Positions 7,676 to 15,404 of a DNA stretch of 49,556 nucleotides are shown here, piece by piece. Under the pieces are notes generated by a model that ran no database searches, was not told the DNA's origin, and saw only the letters and a program-made list of their open reading frames with translations. The translations under genes were made by a program, and so were the position numbers. The DNA is from Oscillospiraceae bacterium. GTDB taxonomy: Bacteria; Bacillota; Clostridia; Oscillospirales; QAMX01. The stretch spans positions 1-49,556 of the forward strand of contig SVLY01000016.1 in the NCBI GenBank assembly GCA_015067715.1, in the 5' to 3' direction. Numbering within the stretch: the stretch's first letter is position 1; each line of letters begins with the position of its first letter.

Positions 7676-9103
7676 ATGGAAGCGCCCAATACTGTTCTGG
7701 GAGACCCCGTTGCGGATCTGGGGACGTTTAAAAATATTTTTGCAGAGGATGCGGCCTTTCGCTTTCGGGAGATATGCTCTCCGGAGGGGAGAGTCCGGGC
7801 GGGGATATGCTTTTTCGACGGCATGGCCTCGGGATCTCTGGTGGCAGAAAGCATAGCCGAGCCCGTTGCCTCCTTTGTCTGCGATGGAAAAGAGCTGAGG
7901 GCAGAGCAGGTCTTTTCGGTGGTCACCAACTGCGAGCTGAAACGGGAGGACAGCGTTGAAAAGCTGATATCCGCCGTGATGTACGGAGATACTCTGCTCT
8001 TCGTTCCCGGGGGCGCCTTTGCGGTGGGCACGAAAAACTGGCTCAAGCGCACTCTCACCGAGCCCCGGGGCGAGACGGTGATGAGGGGACCCAGAGAGGG
8101 CTTTATCGAGTCTGCTCTTGACAACGTGAGCATGATAAGGCGCAGGCTGAAAACCAGGGAGCTCCGGGTGGAGATGGTCTCCCTTGGGGAGAAGGCAAAC
8201 AATTTCATATACATTTGCAGTATCCGGGGGGTTGCGGACGAAAGGGTGAGATGCGAGCTGAAGCGGCGCATTGCCGCCATGACCATGACGGACATTCTGG
8301 AGTCCAACTATATCGCCGAGCAGATACGTGACTGTCCCCACAGCCCCTTCAAGACCGTGGGAACCACCGAACGTCCGGATTCCGTTGCGGCAAAGCTTCT
8401 TGAAGGCCGGGTTGCCGTGGTCGTGGACGGATCACCCTGCGTGCTGACCGTGCCGTACCTTTTCGTTGAGAGCTTTCAATCGGGAGAGGACTATTACACG
8501 GGAAATATTTTTTCCTCGGTGAACAGGGCGGTGCGCTTTGTGGGAACGGCGCTTTCGGCATGTATTCCGGCCTTTTACATTGCCATCGTGAATTACCACC
8601 AGGAAATGCTGCCAACGGTTTTGCTGCTGAGCATTTCAAAGGCGCGCCAGGGCGTGCCCTTTCCGACCATTCTGGAGCTTTTGCTGTTGCTTGCGGCCTT
8701 TGACATTCTCCGAGAGGCAAGCCTTCGGATGTCCAACAATATAGGCCAGGCGCTCTCTGTTGTGGGAGCGCTGATAATCGGTCAGTCGGCGGTGGAGGCA
8801 AAATTCGTCAGCGCTCCGGTGGTTATAATCGTGGCGCTCACAGGTACGACCTCAATGCTGGCATCCCCAATGATGGGGGCGCTGGTGTGCGCCAGAAGCT
8901 TTCTGCTGGCAATGACGGCGGCCTTTGGGCTTACGGGGTTTACAGTGGGGCTGGTGCTTCTGGGGGCGTATCTTTGCAGTCTGAGCTCCTTTGGGGTGCC
9001 ATATCTCTCCTTTGAGCTTCTTCCCGACGGGCTTATACGGCGGCGCTGGGGCAAGCTGAGATACAGAAAGCTTTTTGGTGCGGGAAGGAGGGACGGTAAA
9101 TGA
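7676..9103 (+). CDS. gerAA: Spore germination receptor subunit A (GerA family)
   Basis: The 475-residue A subunit of a germinant receptor sits in the spore inner membrane and takes part in sensing nutrients. I chose the ATG at 7676 because GGGAGG lies 7 bases before it; an upstream TTG (7652) has no site. The N-terminal soluble half (about 1-265) has the family stretches DTLLFVPGG, EPRGETVMRGPREGFIE, RRRLKT and VAVVVDGSPCVLTVP. The C-terminal half has about five membrane helices, with FPTILELLLLLAAFDILREA typical of the family. It is the first gene of an operon and overlaps gerC by 4 bases. It is divergent from gpr, so both would be made in the forespore. The cognate germinant cannot be told from sequence. 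Confidence 0.95.
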   Translation: MEAPNTVLGDPVADLGTFKNIFAEDAAFRFREICSPEGRVRAGICFFDGMASGSLVAESIAEPVASFVCDGKELRAEQVFSVVTNCELKREDSVEKLISAVMYGDTLLFVPGGAFAVGTKNWLKRTLTEPRGETVMRGPREGFIESALDNVSMIRRRLKTRELRVEMVSLGEKANNFIYICSIRGVADERVRCELKRRIAAMTMTDILESNYIAEQIRDCPHSPFKTVGTTERPDSVAAKLLEGRVAVVVDGSPCVLTVPYLFVESFQSGEDYYTGNIFSSVNRAVRFVGTALSACIPAFYIAIVNYHQEMLPTVLLLSISKARQGVPFPTILELLLLLAAFDILREASLRMSNNIGQALSVVGALIIGQSAVEAKFVSAPVVIIVALTGTTSMLASPMMGALVCARSFLLAMTAAFGLTGFTVGLVLLGAYLCSLSSFGVPYLSFELLPDGLIRRRWGKLRYRKLFGAGRRDGK

Positions 9104-10239
9104 AAAAACGTTATCTGGCTTTGGCGTTTACCCTGCTCTGGGCATTTTTGCTCTCCGGCTGTGACGGCTTTGCGGAGATAGAGGAGCTCATCGTGGTTTC
9201 CGGGGCGGCGATAGATTTCGATGGGGAGGAGTATACCGTTACCGCAGAGATAATCGACCTTCAGCGGGGAAGCCAGGAGACAGCCTACAAGACCTTTTAT
9301 CTCGAAAGCCGGGGAGGAAGCATTTCCCAGGCGGTGAGCCACATGGGCAGAGTGACGGGAAAAGAGCTCTACTGGGGGCACGCATCGGTGTTTGTCATCG
9401 GTCCGGGAGTGGCTCAGAGCTCCATACTTCCGGTGCTTGAGTGGTTTCTCCACGACAGCCTTGCGGCGTTTTCGTCCATGATCGTCCTGTCCGACACGGA
9501 GCGCGCGGCAGACGTATATTCCTTCGTGTCCCCCACGGAAAACAGCGTGAGCTTTGCTCTGGAAAAGATAATGACAAACTATTCATCCCGGGAGGAGCGG
9601 GGCTCTGCGGCCATATTTGAGATAATCGACAAATGCAGCGCCGACGGTGTGGCGACCATAATCCCGGTGATCTCCGGGCAGAAAAACGGGGGCGAGACCG
9701 TCATCGCCATAAACGGAATGGCGGTGTTTGCCCGGGACACTATCAGCGGCATCTACGCCCCGGAGGAGGCTGAGCTCCTGCGGCTTTTGCTGGAAAGCCA
9801 CAGCGGAAACGTGTTTTCCGCAGACACGGGAGAAGAGGTCGTCCACTTCCACTGCGGAGAGACGAAGAGCGGCTTTGAGGCGGAGTTTGAAAACGGAACG
9901 CTCACCGTGGACGTTACTCTTGAGGCCGAGCTTAAGCTTGTTGACGTGGACGGGGACGCGGGCGTACTGGACGAGGAATTCCTGCTGAGGTTTGCAGATT
10001 CCGCAGACCAGGTGCTTACCCAGCGGGCAATGAACGTGCTGGAAAAGGACGTGGCGGTTTTCAGAAGCGATATTCTGGGAGTGGGGCAGTATTTCGAGCG
10101 TTGCCGTCCGGAGCTCTGGGAGCAGATCAAGGACGATTGGGAGACCGTCTACGGTTCTGCCCTGATCAGCCTTTCCGTCGACACAAAGGTGGGTCAGAGC
10201 GGCGAGGCATCCAAGACTCTGACTTTGGCAAGAGAGTAG
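9100..10239 (+). CDS. gerAC: Ger(x)C family germination lipoprotein
   Basis: The 379-residue C subunit of the receptor is a lipoprotein on the outer face of the spore inner membrane. It has a signal peptide with lipobox LSGC (Cys21), then the typical start FAEIEELIVVSGAAIDFDGE (usual form: E-I-x-x-x-x-x-x-x-x-G-I-D). Next come WGHASVFVIGPGVA and a C-terminal domain with TLTVDVTLEAELKLVDV. Its ATG overlaps the end of the A gene (ATGA), a sign of coupled translation. In Bacillus gerA operons the order is A-B-C; here C comes before B, with a small gene in between. No missing motif is evident. Confidence 0.93.
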   Translation: MKKRYLALAFTLLWAFLLSGCDGFAEIEELIVVSGAAIDFDGEEYTVTAEIIDLQRGSQETAYKTFYLESRGGSISQAVSHMGRVTGKELYWGHASVFVIGPGVAQSSILPVLEWFLHDSLAAFSSMIVLSDTERAADVYSFVSPTENSVSFALEKIMTNYSSREERGSAAIFEIIDKCSADGVATIIPVISGQKNGGETVIAINGMAVFARDTISGIYAPEEAELLRLLLESHSGNVFSADTGEEVVHFHCGETKSGFEAEFENGTLTVDVTLEAELKLVDVDGDAGVLDEEFLLRFADSADQVLTQRAMNVLEKDVAVFRSDILGVGQYFERCRPELWEQIKDDWETVYGSALISLSVDTKVGQSGEASKTLTLARE

Positions 10240-10257
10240 AAAGGAGCGGCAGAGGCT

Positions 10258-10410
10258 GTGACGCTATATTATATTATCGTAATACTGGGGCTCTGCGGAG
10301 CGGAGTTTATCCGTCTTCGGGGAGATGGGCGGGCTCTGCGGGCGTGGTGTGTTCTCTACTGCGCCGCAGGGGTGCTCGCGGGGCTCTGGATCGGAGGGGT
10401 GAGCTTTTGA
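10258..10410 (+). CDS. Small membrane protein inside the ger operon
   Basis: A 50-residue frame starts at GTG (10258) with AAAGGAG 11 bases upstream, and ends at TGA 10408-10410, overlapping the gerB TTG start by 4 bases. It has two hydrophobic segments, LYYIIVILGLCGAEFIRL near the N-terminus and WCVLYCAAGVLAGLWIGGV near the C-terminus, joined by a basic loop RGDGRALR. Small two-helix D subunits encoded in ger operons have been described in Bacillus, and this may be a counterpart. The tight spacing on both sides and the good ribosome binding site argue that it is real. Homology cannot be shown from sequence alone. Confidence 0.72.
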   Translation: MTLYYIIVILGLCGAEFIRLRGDGRALRAWCVLYCAAGVLAGLWIGGVSF

Positions 10411-11504
10411 TAAAGGCAGACGAAAGAGACGTGCGGTCTCTCTGCGCCCTGTTTATGCTGGGCAGTATCGTTATCATCGGCGGAACGGCAGAAAACGCCT
10501 CCAGAAGCTGGCTTTCACTGGTGCTGTCGGTAACCATAGCTCTGCCGCTTTTGGCGCTATGGGTGTGGATACTGGGGCGTTTTCCGGACAAGGATCTCTT
10601 CGGCGTGCTTGGGGAGCTTTTCGGAAAATGGGGAGGAAAGCTCTTTGCCGGGCTGATCGGCGTGTATGCGTTCATAACCCTGTCCTGGACACTTGGAAAC
10701 TACACCAGCTTCACGACCATGCTCACCTCACGGGACACCGTAAAGGAGGTGCCGGGAATGCTGGTCGCCGCCGCGGCGGCGGTGGTGGCGGGGCTGGGCT
10801 TTCGTGTGATAAGGGGAGCGGGAAGAATATTCCTCACCTTTATGTTCATTGCTCTTGGGGTGACCATTCCTTTGAGTATTCTCAGCGTGGACTTTTCCGC
10901 ATTTCCTCTGCCCATTTTCGGCCACGACAGGGCGGGGGTTTTTGAAGGCGCGCTCTCTCTTGGAATGATGCCCTTCGGAGAGGTGATAATCCTTCTGGCG
11001 GCGCTTCCCCCTCCGGGAAGGGGAAAGCGGGGGAGGGGACTTCTTTTCGGGGCGCTGATGGCGTTTTGCGTTATGCTGGTGGTGTTTTTGCGGAACGTGA
11101 TGATGCTTGGTGAGCGGAGCATGGACTGCCTCTATTTCCACAGCTTTTACGCACTGCGGATACTGGGCATAGGCTCGTTTTTTCAGCGTATGGAGATCCT
11201 GGTCTCCGTGGTCTATATGTGCAGCGACCTTTTGCGGATCGCCCTTTGTATTTACTGCTGCGGAAGGGTGGTTTCGGAGTGCCTGGGTCTGCCGGCGCAA
11301 AAGGGATGCTACGGCCCCTGGGCGGTGATGGCCTTTGCGGCGTCGGAAATGGTGCTTATAAACGGCCAGGCAGTCTTCGTTTTCAGAGAGCTTTGCAAAT
11401 ATATCGCCCTGCCCTTTTGCGTGGGAATACCTCTTGCTTGTGCTTTTGCTCTGTTTTTGAGGAAAAATGAGCAATCTGACGGAAAATTATGGTTGAAATC
11501 CTAA
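10407..11504 (+). CDS. gerAB: Spore germination receptor subunit B (GerAB/YndE transporter-like)
   Basis: The 365-residue subunit has about ten hydrophobic segments and belongs to the amino acid/polyamine/organocation transporter fold; in GerAB this fold forms the germinant-binding part. The start is TTG at 10407, set by GGAGGGG about 8 bases upstream and by coupling to the preceding small ORF. The open frame continues far upstream without a site, so the longer reading was rejected. The family segments DVRSLCALFMLGSIVIIG at the N-terminus and SLGMMPFGEVIILLAALPPP in the middle are visible. It ends the A-C-small-B operon, and the murD -35 box lies over its last codons. Confidence 0.92.
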   Translation: MIKADERDVRSLCALFMLGSIVIIGGTAENASRSWLSLVLSVTIALPLLALWVWILGRFPDKDLFGVLGELFGKWGGKLFAGLIGVYAFITLSWTLGNYTSFTTMLTSRDTVKEVPGMLVAAAAAVVAGLGFRVIRGAGRIFLTFMFIALGVTIPLSILSVDFSAFPLPIFGHDRAGVFEGALSLGMMPFGEVIILLAALPPPGRGKRGRGLLFGALMAFCVMLVVFLRNVMMLGERSMDCLYFHSFYALRILGIGSFFQRMEILVSVVYMCSDLLRIALCIYCCGRVVSECLGLPAQKGCYGPWAVMAFAASEMVLINGQAVFVFRELCKYIALPFCVGIPLACAFALFLRKNEQSDGKLWLKS

Positions 11505-11521
11505 GGCCGATGGAATATAAT
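11493..11521 (+). promoter_or_regulatory. SigA promoter of murD
   Basis: TTGAAA (11493-11498), a 17-base spacer, then TATAAT (11516-11521). It overlaps the 3' end of gerB and separates vegetative murD expression from the sporulation operon. Confidence 0.85.
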
Positions 11522-11565
11522 ATATAGTTGGTATTATTTGCTTCGGATGTGGAGGTTTGGGCGTT

Positions 11566-12951
11566 ATGAATGGCTTTGATAAGTATTTTTCGTCCCTTAA
11601 GGGCCGCGAGGTGGCGGTTTTGGGAATGGGGGTAAGCAATCTCCCTCTGGCGCGGCTTTTGGTGTCCCGCGGAGCGATCGTTACCGCCTACGACAAAAAA
11701 CCTCCCCGGGAGCTTGGGCAGGAAGCGATGGAGCTTTTGGAAAAAGGCGTTAAATTCGTCTCCGGAGAAAACTATCTCTCCGACATCCGCGAGGATATCA
11801 TCTTCCGCACCCCGGGTCTTCTGCCCACGGCGCCGGAGCTTATTGCCGCCAAAGAACGGGGCGCGCATATCACCTCGGAGATGGAGCTGTTTTACGAGCT
11901 CTGTCCGGCAAAAACGGTGGGCATAACCGGCTCCGACGGAAAGACAACTACCTCCACCCTTATCTCCGAAATGCTGAAAAAGGCAGGCTTCAGAGTGTGG
12001 CTCGGGGGCAATATAGGCACGCCGCTGCTGGATAAGATCCCCGAAATGACCGAAAACGACGTCTGCGTCACCGAGCTCTCCTCCTTCCAGCTCATGGACA
12101 TGGAGCGTTCGCCGGATATTGCCGTTGTTACAAACCTCGCCCCCAACCACCTTGACAAGCACGGCTCAATGGAGGAATACTGCCAGGCAAAGAAAAACAT
12201 CTTCCTTCACCAGAGCGAAAATGGCGTTCTCGTGCTGAACGCCGACTGCGCCGTGACCGCCGCCTTTGCCCCGGAGGCAAAGGGCAGTGTGCGCCTTTTT
12301 TCCCGTAAGGGTGAGGTCGGGTGCGGCACCTGGCTTGAAGACGGCCGGTTGGTTTCAAATATTGGCGGAGAGAAAAAGACCCTCTTTGCCGCCGGGGATA
12401 TCCGCATTCCCGGGCTTCACAACGTTGAAAACTACATGACCGCCGCATCCGCCGTTTTCGATCTGGTATCTTCAGATCACATGAAGGCGGTGGCCGTGGA
12501 TTTCGGGGGAGTTGAGCACCGGCTTGAGTTCGTCCGGGAGCTCAGAGGGGTTAAATACTACAACTCTTCCATCGACTCTTCCCCGTCACGCACGTCTGCC
12601 GCCCTTGGGGTGTTCGACAAAAAGGTGATCGTTATCGTGGGCGGAAGCGACAAAAACATCTCCTTTGACTCCCTTGGAGAGACCCTCTGCCAAAAGGCAA
12701 AGGCAGTCATCCTTGCAGGTCAGACCGGCGAAAAGATCGCCCTTGCGGTGAGAAGCGCCGAAAGCTATTGCGAGGGAGCTCCTGTGATATGCAACGGCGA
12801 AAACGTGGTCAACGCCGTAAGCGTTGCCGCAGACCTTGCAAAAGAGGGGGACGTTGTTCTCCTCAGCCCCGCGTGTGCCTCCTTTGACGCGTTCAAAAAC
12901 TTTGACCAAAGGGGAAAAGTTTTCAAAAAGGCCGTGCTTGACCTGAACTGA
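11566..12951 (+). CDS. murD: UDP-N-acetylmuramoyl-L-alanine--D-glutamate ligase
   Basis: MurD adds D-glutamate to UDP-MurNAc-L-Ala in the cytoplasm, using ATP. The 461-residue protein has the N-terminal UDP-binding motif VLGMGVSNLPLAR (18-30), the P-loop GITGSDGKTTTST (119-131), the central motif NLAPNHLDKHG, and a C-terminal domain with YNSSIDSSPSRTSAAL, VIVGGSDK and LSPACASFDAFKNFDQRG. I chose the ATG at 11566, 10 bases after GGAGG; a TTG at 11557 is too close to that site. It has its own promoter. The gene that makes its D-glutamate substrate (murI) lies two genes downstream, with ddl between them, so the window carries three consecutive wall-precursor enzymes. Confidence 0.97.
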   Translation: MNGFDKYFSSLKGREVAVLGMGVSNLPLARLLVSRGAIVTAYDKKPPRELGQEAMELLEKGVKFVSGENYLSDIREDIIFRTPGLLPTAPELIAAKERGAHITSEMELFYELCPAKTVGITGSDGKTTTSTLISEMLKKAGFRVWLGGNIGTPLLDKIPEMTENDVCVTELSSFQLMDMERSPDIAVVTNLAPNHLDKHGSMEEYCQAKKNIFLHQSENGVLVLNADCAVTAAFAPEAKGSVRLFSRKGEVGCGTWLEDGRLVSNIGGEKKTLFAAGDIRIPGLHNVENYMTAASAVFDLVSSDHMKAVAVDFGGVEHRLEFVRELRGVKYYNSSIDSSPSRTSAALGVFDKKVIVIVGGSDKNISFDSLGETLCQKAKAVILAGQTGEKIALAVRSAESYCEGAPVICNGENVVNAVSVAADLAKEGDVVLLSPACASFDAFKNFDQRGKVFKKAVLDLN

Positions 12952-12953
12952 GG

Positions 12954-12982
12954 TTGAGTTTGGGACCTGTATATGATATAAT
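12954..12982 (+). promoter_or_regulatory. SigA promoter of the ddl operon
   Basis: TTGAGT (12954-12959), a 17-base spacer, then TATAAT (12977-12982), in the gap between murD and ddl. It probably drives ddl-murI-DUF1934-argS. Confidence 0.75.
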
Positions 12983-13034
12983 ATAATGTCTGTGGCAACA
13001 CAGGCAAAATGAGATTCTGAAAGGAATGACCTGC

Positions 13035-14087
13035 TTGAAGGTTCTTGTTATATTTGGCGGCGTTTCTCCGGAGCACGACGTTTCCCGGGTATCGGCCGCA
13101 TCCGTGCTTTCAAATATCGACCGCGAACGTTTTGAGGTCAAGGTTCTGGGCATCACCCGTGAGGGTAGATGGCTTCTCACCGGGGCGACCCCGGAGAGCA
13201 TCTCCTCCGGCCAGTGGGAAAAGGAAGACAACCTTCCCGTTCTGTTCAGCCCCGCCCGGGACGAGACCGGCGGATTTTACATAGCCGGGGAGAGATATCT
13301 TCCCGACGTGGTCTTCCCCGTGCTCCACGGTGAAAACGGTGAGGACGGCAGACTTCAGGGTCTGCTCACTCTGGCAGGCATCCCCTTCGTGGGCTGCGGA
13401 TGCGCCTCGGGCGCGGTGTGCATGGACAAGGCCTTTACAAAACAGGTTTGCGCCTGGGCGGGAATTGCCATGGCAGACTGGGTCTTGGCGCTGAGAAGCG
13501 AGATCTCCGGCGATATTGACGGAGTCATTGCCCGCGTTGAAGAAAAATTTGCCTATCCCGTCTTCGTAAAGCCTGCAAACACCGGCTCCTCAGTTGGCGT
13601 TTCAAAGGCCTCCGACAGAGCCGGTCTTGCCCAGGCTCTGGTTCTTGCCGCAAAATACGACAGCCGTATTCTGGTGGAGGAGTTTATCGACGGACGTGAG
13701 CTTGAGATCGCCGTTCTGGGAAACGAGGCTCCCGTTGCCTCCGGCATCGGAGAGATACTTCCCTCCCGCGATTTCTACTCCTACGAGGCAAAATATATCG
13801 ACGGTACCAGCGGACTGGTCTTCGACCCCGTCCTTCCCGACGGAAAGGAAGATGAGCTTCGCGCCGCCGCGGTTAAGATCTTCCGCCTGCTGGACTGCCG
13901 GGGACTTTCCCGTGTGGACTTCTTCCTGCGCAAGAGGGACAACGCGGTGATCTTCAACGAGATAAACACCCTTCCCGGCTTTACAGGCATCAGTATGTAT
14001 CCCAAGCTTTTCGGCAGACGGGGCATTGCCTACGGCGACCTTGTAACGAAGATAATCGACCTTGCCCTTGAGTGCGGCGTAAGGTAA
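13035..14087 (+). CDS. ddl: D-alanine--D-alanine ligase
   Basis: Ddl joins two D-alanines with ATP, for addition to UDP-MurNAc-tripeptide. The protein is an ATP-grasp enzyme: MKVLVIFGGVSPEHDVS at the N-terminus, PVFVKPANTGSSVGVSK (ATP loop), VEEFIDGRELEIAVLGN, YSYEAKYID (omega-loop with the D-Ala-type Tyr), and FNEINTLPGFTGISMYPKLF (metal ligands). I prefer the TTG at 13035 (350 residues) because AAGGA is 9 bases upstream and the family begins with this strand. The ATG at 13026 directly abuts the site and would add MTC. The YEAKY loop fits a D-Ala-D-Ala enzyme rather than a D-lactate (vancomycin-resistance) ligase. murI follows after 6 bases. Confidence 0.96.
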   Translation: MKVLVIFGGVSPEHDVSRVSAASVLSNIDRERFEVKVLGITREGRWLLTGATPESISSGQWEKEDNLPVLFSPARDETGGFYIAGERYLPDVVFPVLHGENGEDGRLQGLLTLAGIPFVGCGCASGAVCMDKAFTKQVCAWAGIAMADWVLALRSEISGDIDGVIARVEEKFAYPVFVKPANTGSSVGVSKASDRAGLAQALVLAAKYDSRILVEEFIDGRELEIAVLGNEAPVASGIGEILPSRDFYSYEAKYIDGTSGLVFDPVLPDGKEDELRAAAVKIFRLLDCRGLSRVDFFLRKRDNAVIFNEINTLPGFTGISMYPKLFGRRGIAYGDLVTKIIDLALECGVR

Positions 14088-14093
14088 GAAAAT

Positions 14094-14903
14094 ATGGACA
14101 GACGACCCATCGGCGTTTTTGACAGCGGCCTTGGGGGGCTCACTGCCGTAAAGGAGCTTCGCCGCATTCTGCCCAACGAAGACATCGTCTATTTCGGCGA
14201 TACCGGCCGCGTGCCCTACGGCACCAGGTCCGACCAGACCATAATAAAATATGCCCGGTCCGACATGGACTTTCTTTTAAAGCACGGGCCAAAGCGCGTG
14301 CTTATCGCCTGCGGAACGGTGAGCACCGTTGCCCTTGGGCTTTTGAAAAAAGAGTACGCCCTTCCCATAGACGGCGTTGTGGAGGCGGCGGTTCGCTCTG
14401 CGGCCGCTTCAACCAAAAACGGCCGGGTGGGGGTTATGGGCACGCCCGCAACCATCCGCTCCGGAGCTTACGAGCGCCTGCTTAAAGAGCGGGATCCCGG
14501 TATCGTCACCTTCAGCGCCGCCTGCCCCCTTCTGGTTCCGCTGGTGGAAAACGGAAGGATCTCTCCGGAGGATATCGTCATCTCCACGGTGGTGGGCGAA
14601 TACCTTTCCGAAATAAAGGCCGCCGGAGTGGATACACTGATAATGGGCTGCACCCATTACCCCCTGCTTGAGCCCGTTGTGGCCGCGTTTATGGGCGAGG
14701 GTGTCCGGCTGATCAGCCCCGGCAGAGAGGCCGCTATCCTTATCGCCGCCGAACAGGAAGCCAATGGCGGCGGAAACGACCCGCAGCACTCAGGGGTTGC
14801 CGAATATTTCGTCAGCGACTCCGTTGCGGGCTTTGCGGACCTTGCGGAGACCTTTCTTCAGGAAAAGGTCACGGGAAGGGTTTCCCGCGTGGACATTGAA
14901 TAG
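14094..14903 (+). CDS. murI: Glutamate racemase
   Basis: MurI converts L- to D-glutamate for the MurD step. The 269-residue protein has the family motif GVFDSGLGGLTAVKEL (Asp10, Ser11), YFGDTGRVPYG, and the two catalytic cysteines Cys73 in IACGTVST and Cys186 in GCTHYPLL. The first cysteine motif reads ACGT instead of the common ACNT, a variant seen in clostridial enzymes; the Cys itself is in place. It starts 6 bases after the ddl stop, with AAGG in the ddl tail as ribosome binding site. Its clustering with murD and ddl supports a peptidoglycan role rather than a general racemase role. Confidence 0.96.
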   Translation: MDRRPIGVFDSGLGGLTAVKELRRILPNEDIVYFGDTGRVPYGTRSDQTIIKYARSDMDFLLKHGPKRVLIACGTVSTVALGLLKKEYALPIDGVVEAAVRSAAASTKNGRVGVMGTPATIRSGAYERLLKERDPGIVTFSAACPLLVPLVENGRISPEDIVISTVVGEYLSEIKAAGVDTLIMGCTHYPLLEPVVAAFMGEGVRLISPGREAAILIAAEQEANGGGNDPQHSGVAEYFVSDSVAGFADLAETFLQEKVTGRVSRVDIE

Positions 14904-14933
14904 ACCCAAAACAGCATTTGTGAGGTACATAAA

Positions 14934-15404
14934 TTGACGGAAAGCATAGATCTCCGTCCGGTGCCGGTGATCCTCACCGTCCGGAGCGTTCAGTCCGCTC
15001 CCGAAGAGGAAGAGGAGACCGTTGAATTTGTAACCGACGGAATACTTTACCGGGAAAACGGCGCTTTCGTGCTGGACTACGAGGAGAGTGAGCTCACCGG
15101 ACTTGAGGGAGTTCACACCAGAGTGACCGCAGAGAAGAACAGGGTTTTCCTGGACCGAAGCGGAAGTCTTCAATCCCATATGATCTTCGAAAAAAACCGG
15201 CGCCACCTTTCCCTTTACGAAATGCCCGGCGGTGTGTTCACCGTGGGCACGGTGGCAACGGGAGTCTCCCACGATCTGGGAGAGCAGGGCGGGCATATTT
15301 CTCTGGACTACCGTCTTGAGATAGACAATGCCTTTGCCAGCAGAAATATAGTTGAGCTTACAGTTACGAGAATGAACCAACCGAAAGGCGGAGAACAAAT
15401 ATGA
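14934..15404 (+). CDS. DUF1934 (YwiB-like) beta-barrel protein
   Basis: This 156-residue protein starts at TTG with GAGGT about 8 bases upstream. It has the DUF1934 pattern: an N-terminal strand VPVILTVRSVQ, acidic EEEEETVEFVTDG, YEESELTGLEGVHTRVTAE, and the C-terminal GGHISLDYRLEIDNAFASRN followed by VELTV. The family is a small calycin-like beta-barrel of unknown function. In Bacillus subtilis the homologue ywiB is next to argS, and here too the stop overlaps the argS ATG by 4 bases. The conserved pairing suggests a link to translation or tRNA charging, but no activity is established. It is 30 bases downstream of murI and probably in the same transcript. Confidence 0.88.
   Translation: MTESIDLRPVPVILTVRSVQSAPEEEEETVEFVTDGILYRENGAFVLDYEESELTGLEGVHTRVTAEKNRVFLDRSGSLQSHMIFEKNRRHLSLYEMPGGVFTVGTVATGVSHDLGEQGGHISLDYRLEIDNAFASRNIVELTVTRMNQPKGGEQI

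Noticed and set aside
10101-10406. In-frame N-terminal extension of gerB
   Set aside because: It overlaps gerC and the small ORF and contains no ribosome binding site; the TTG at 10407 has GGAGGGG at the right distance.
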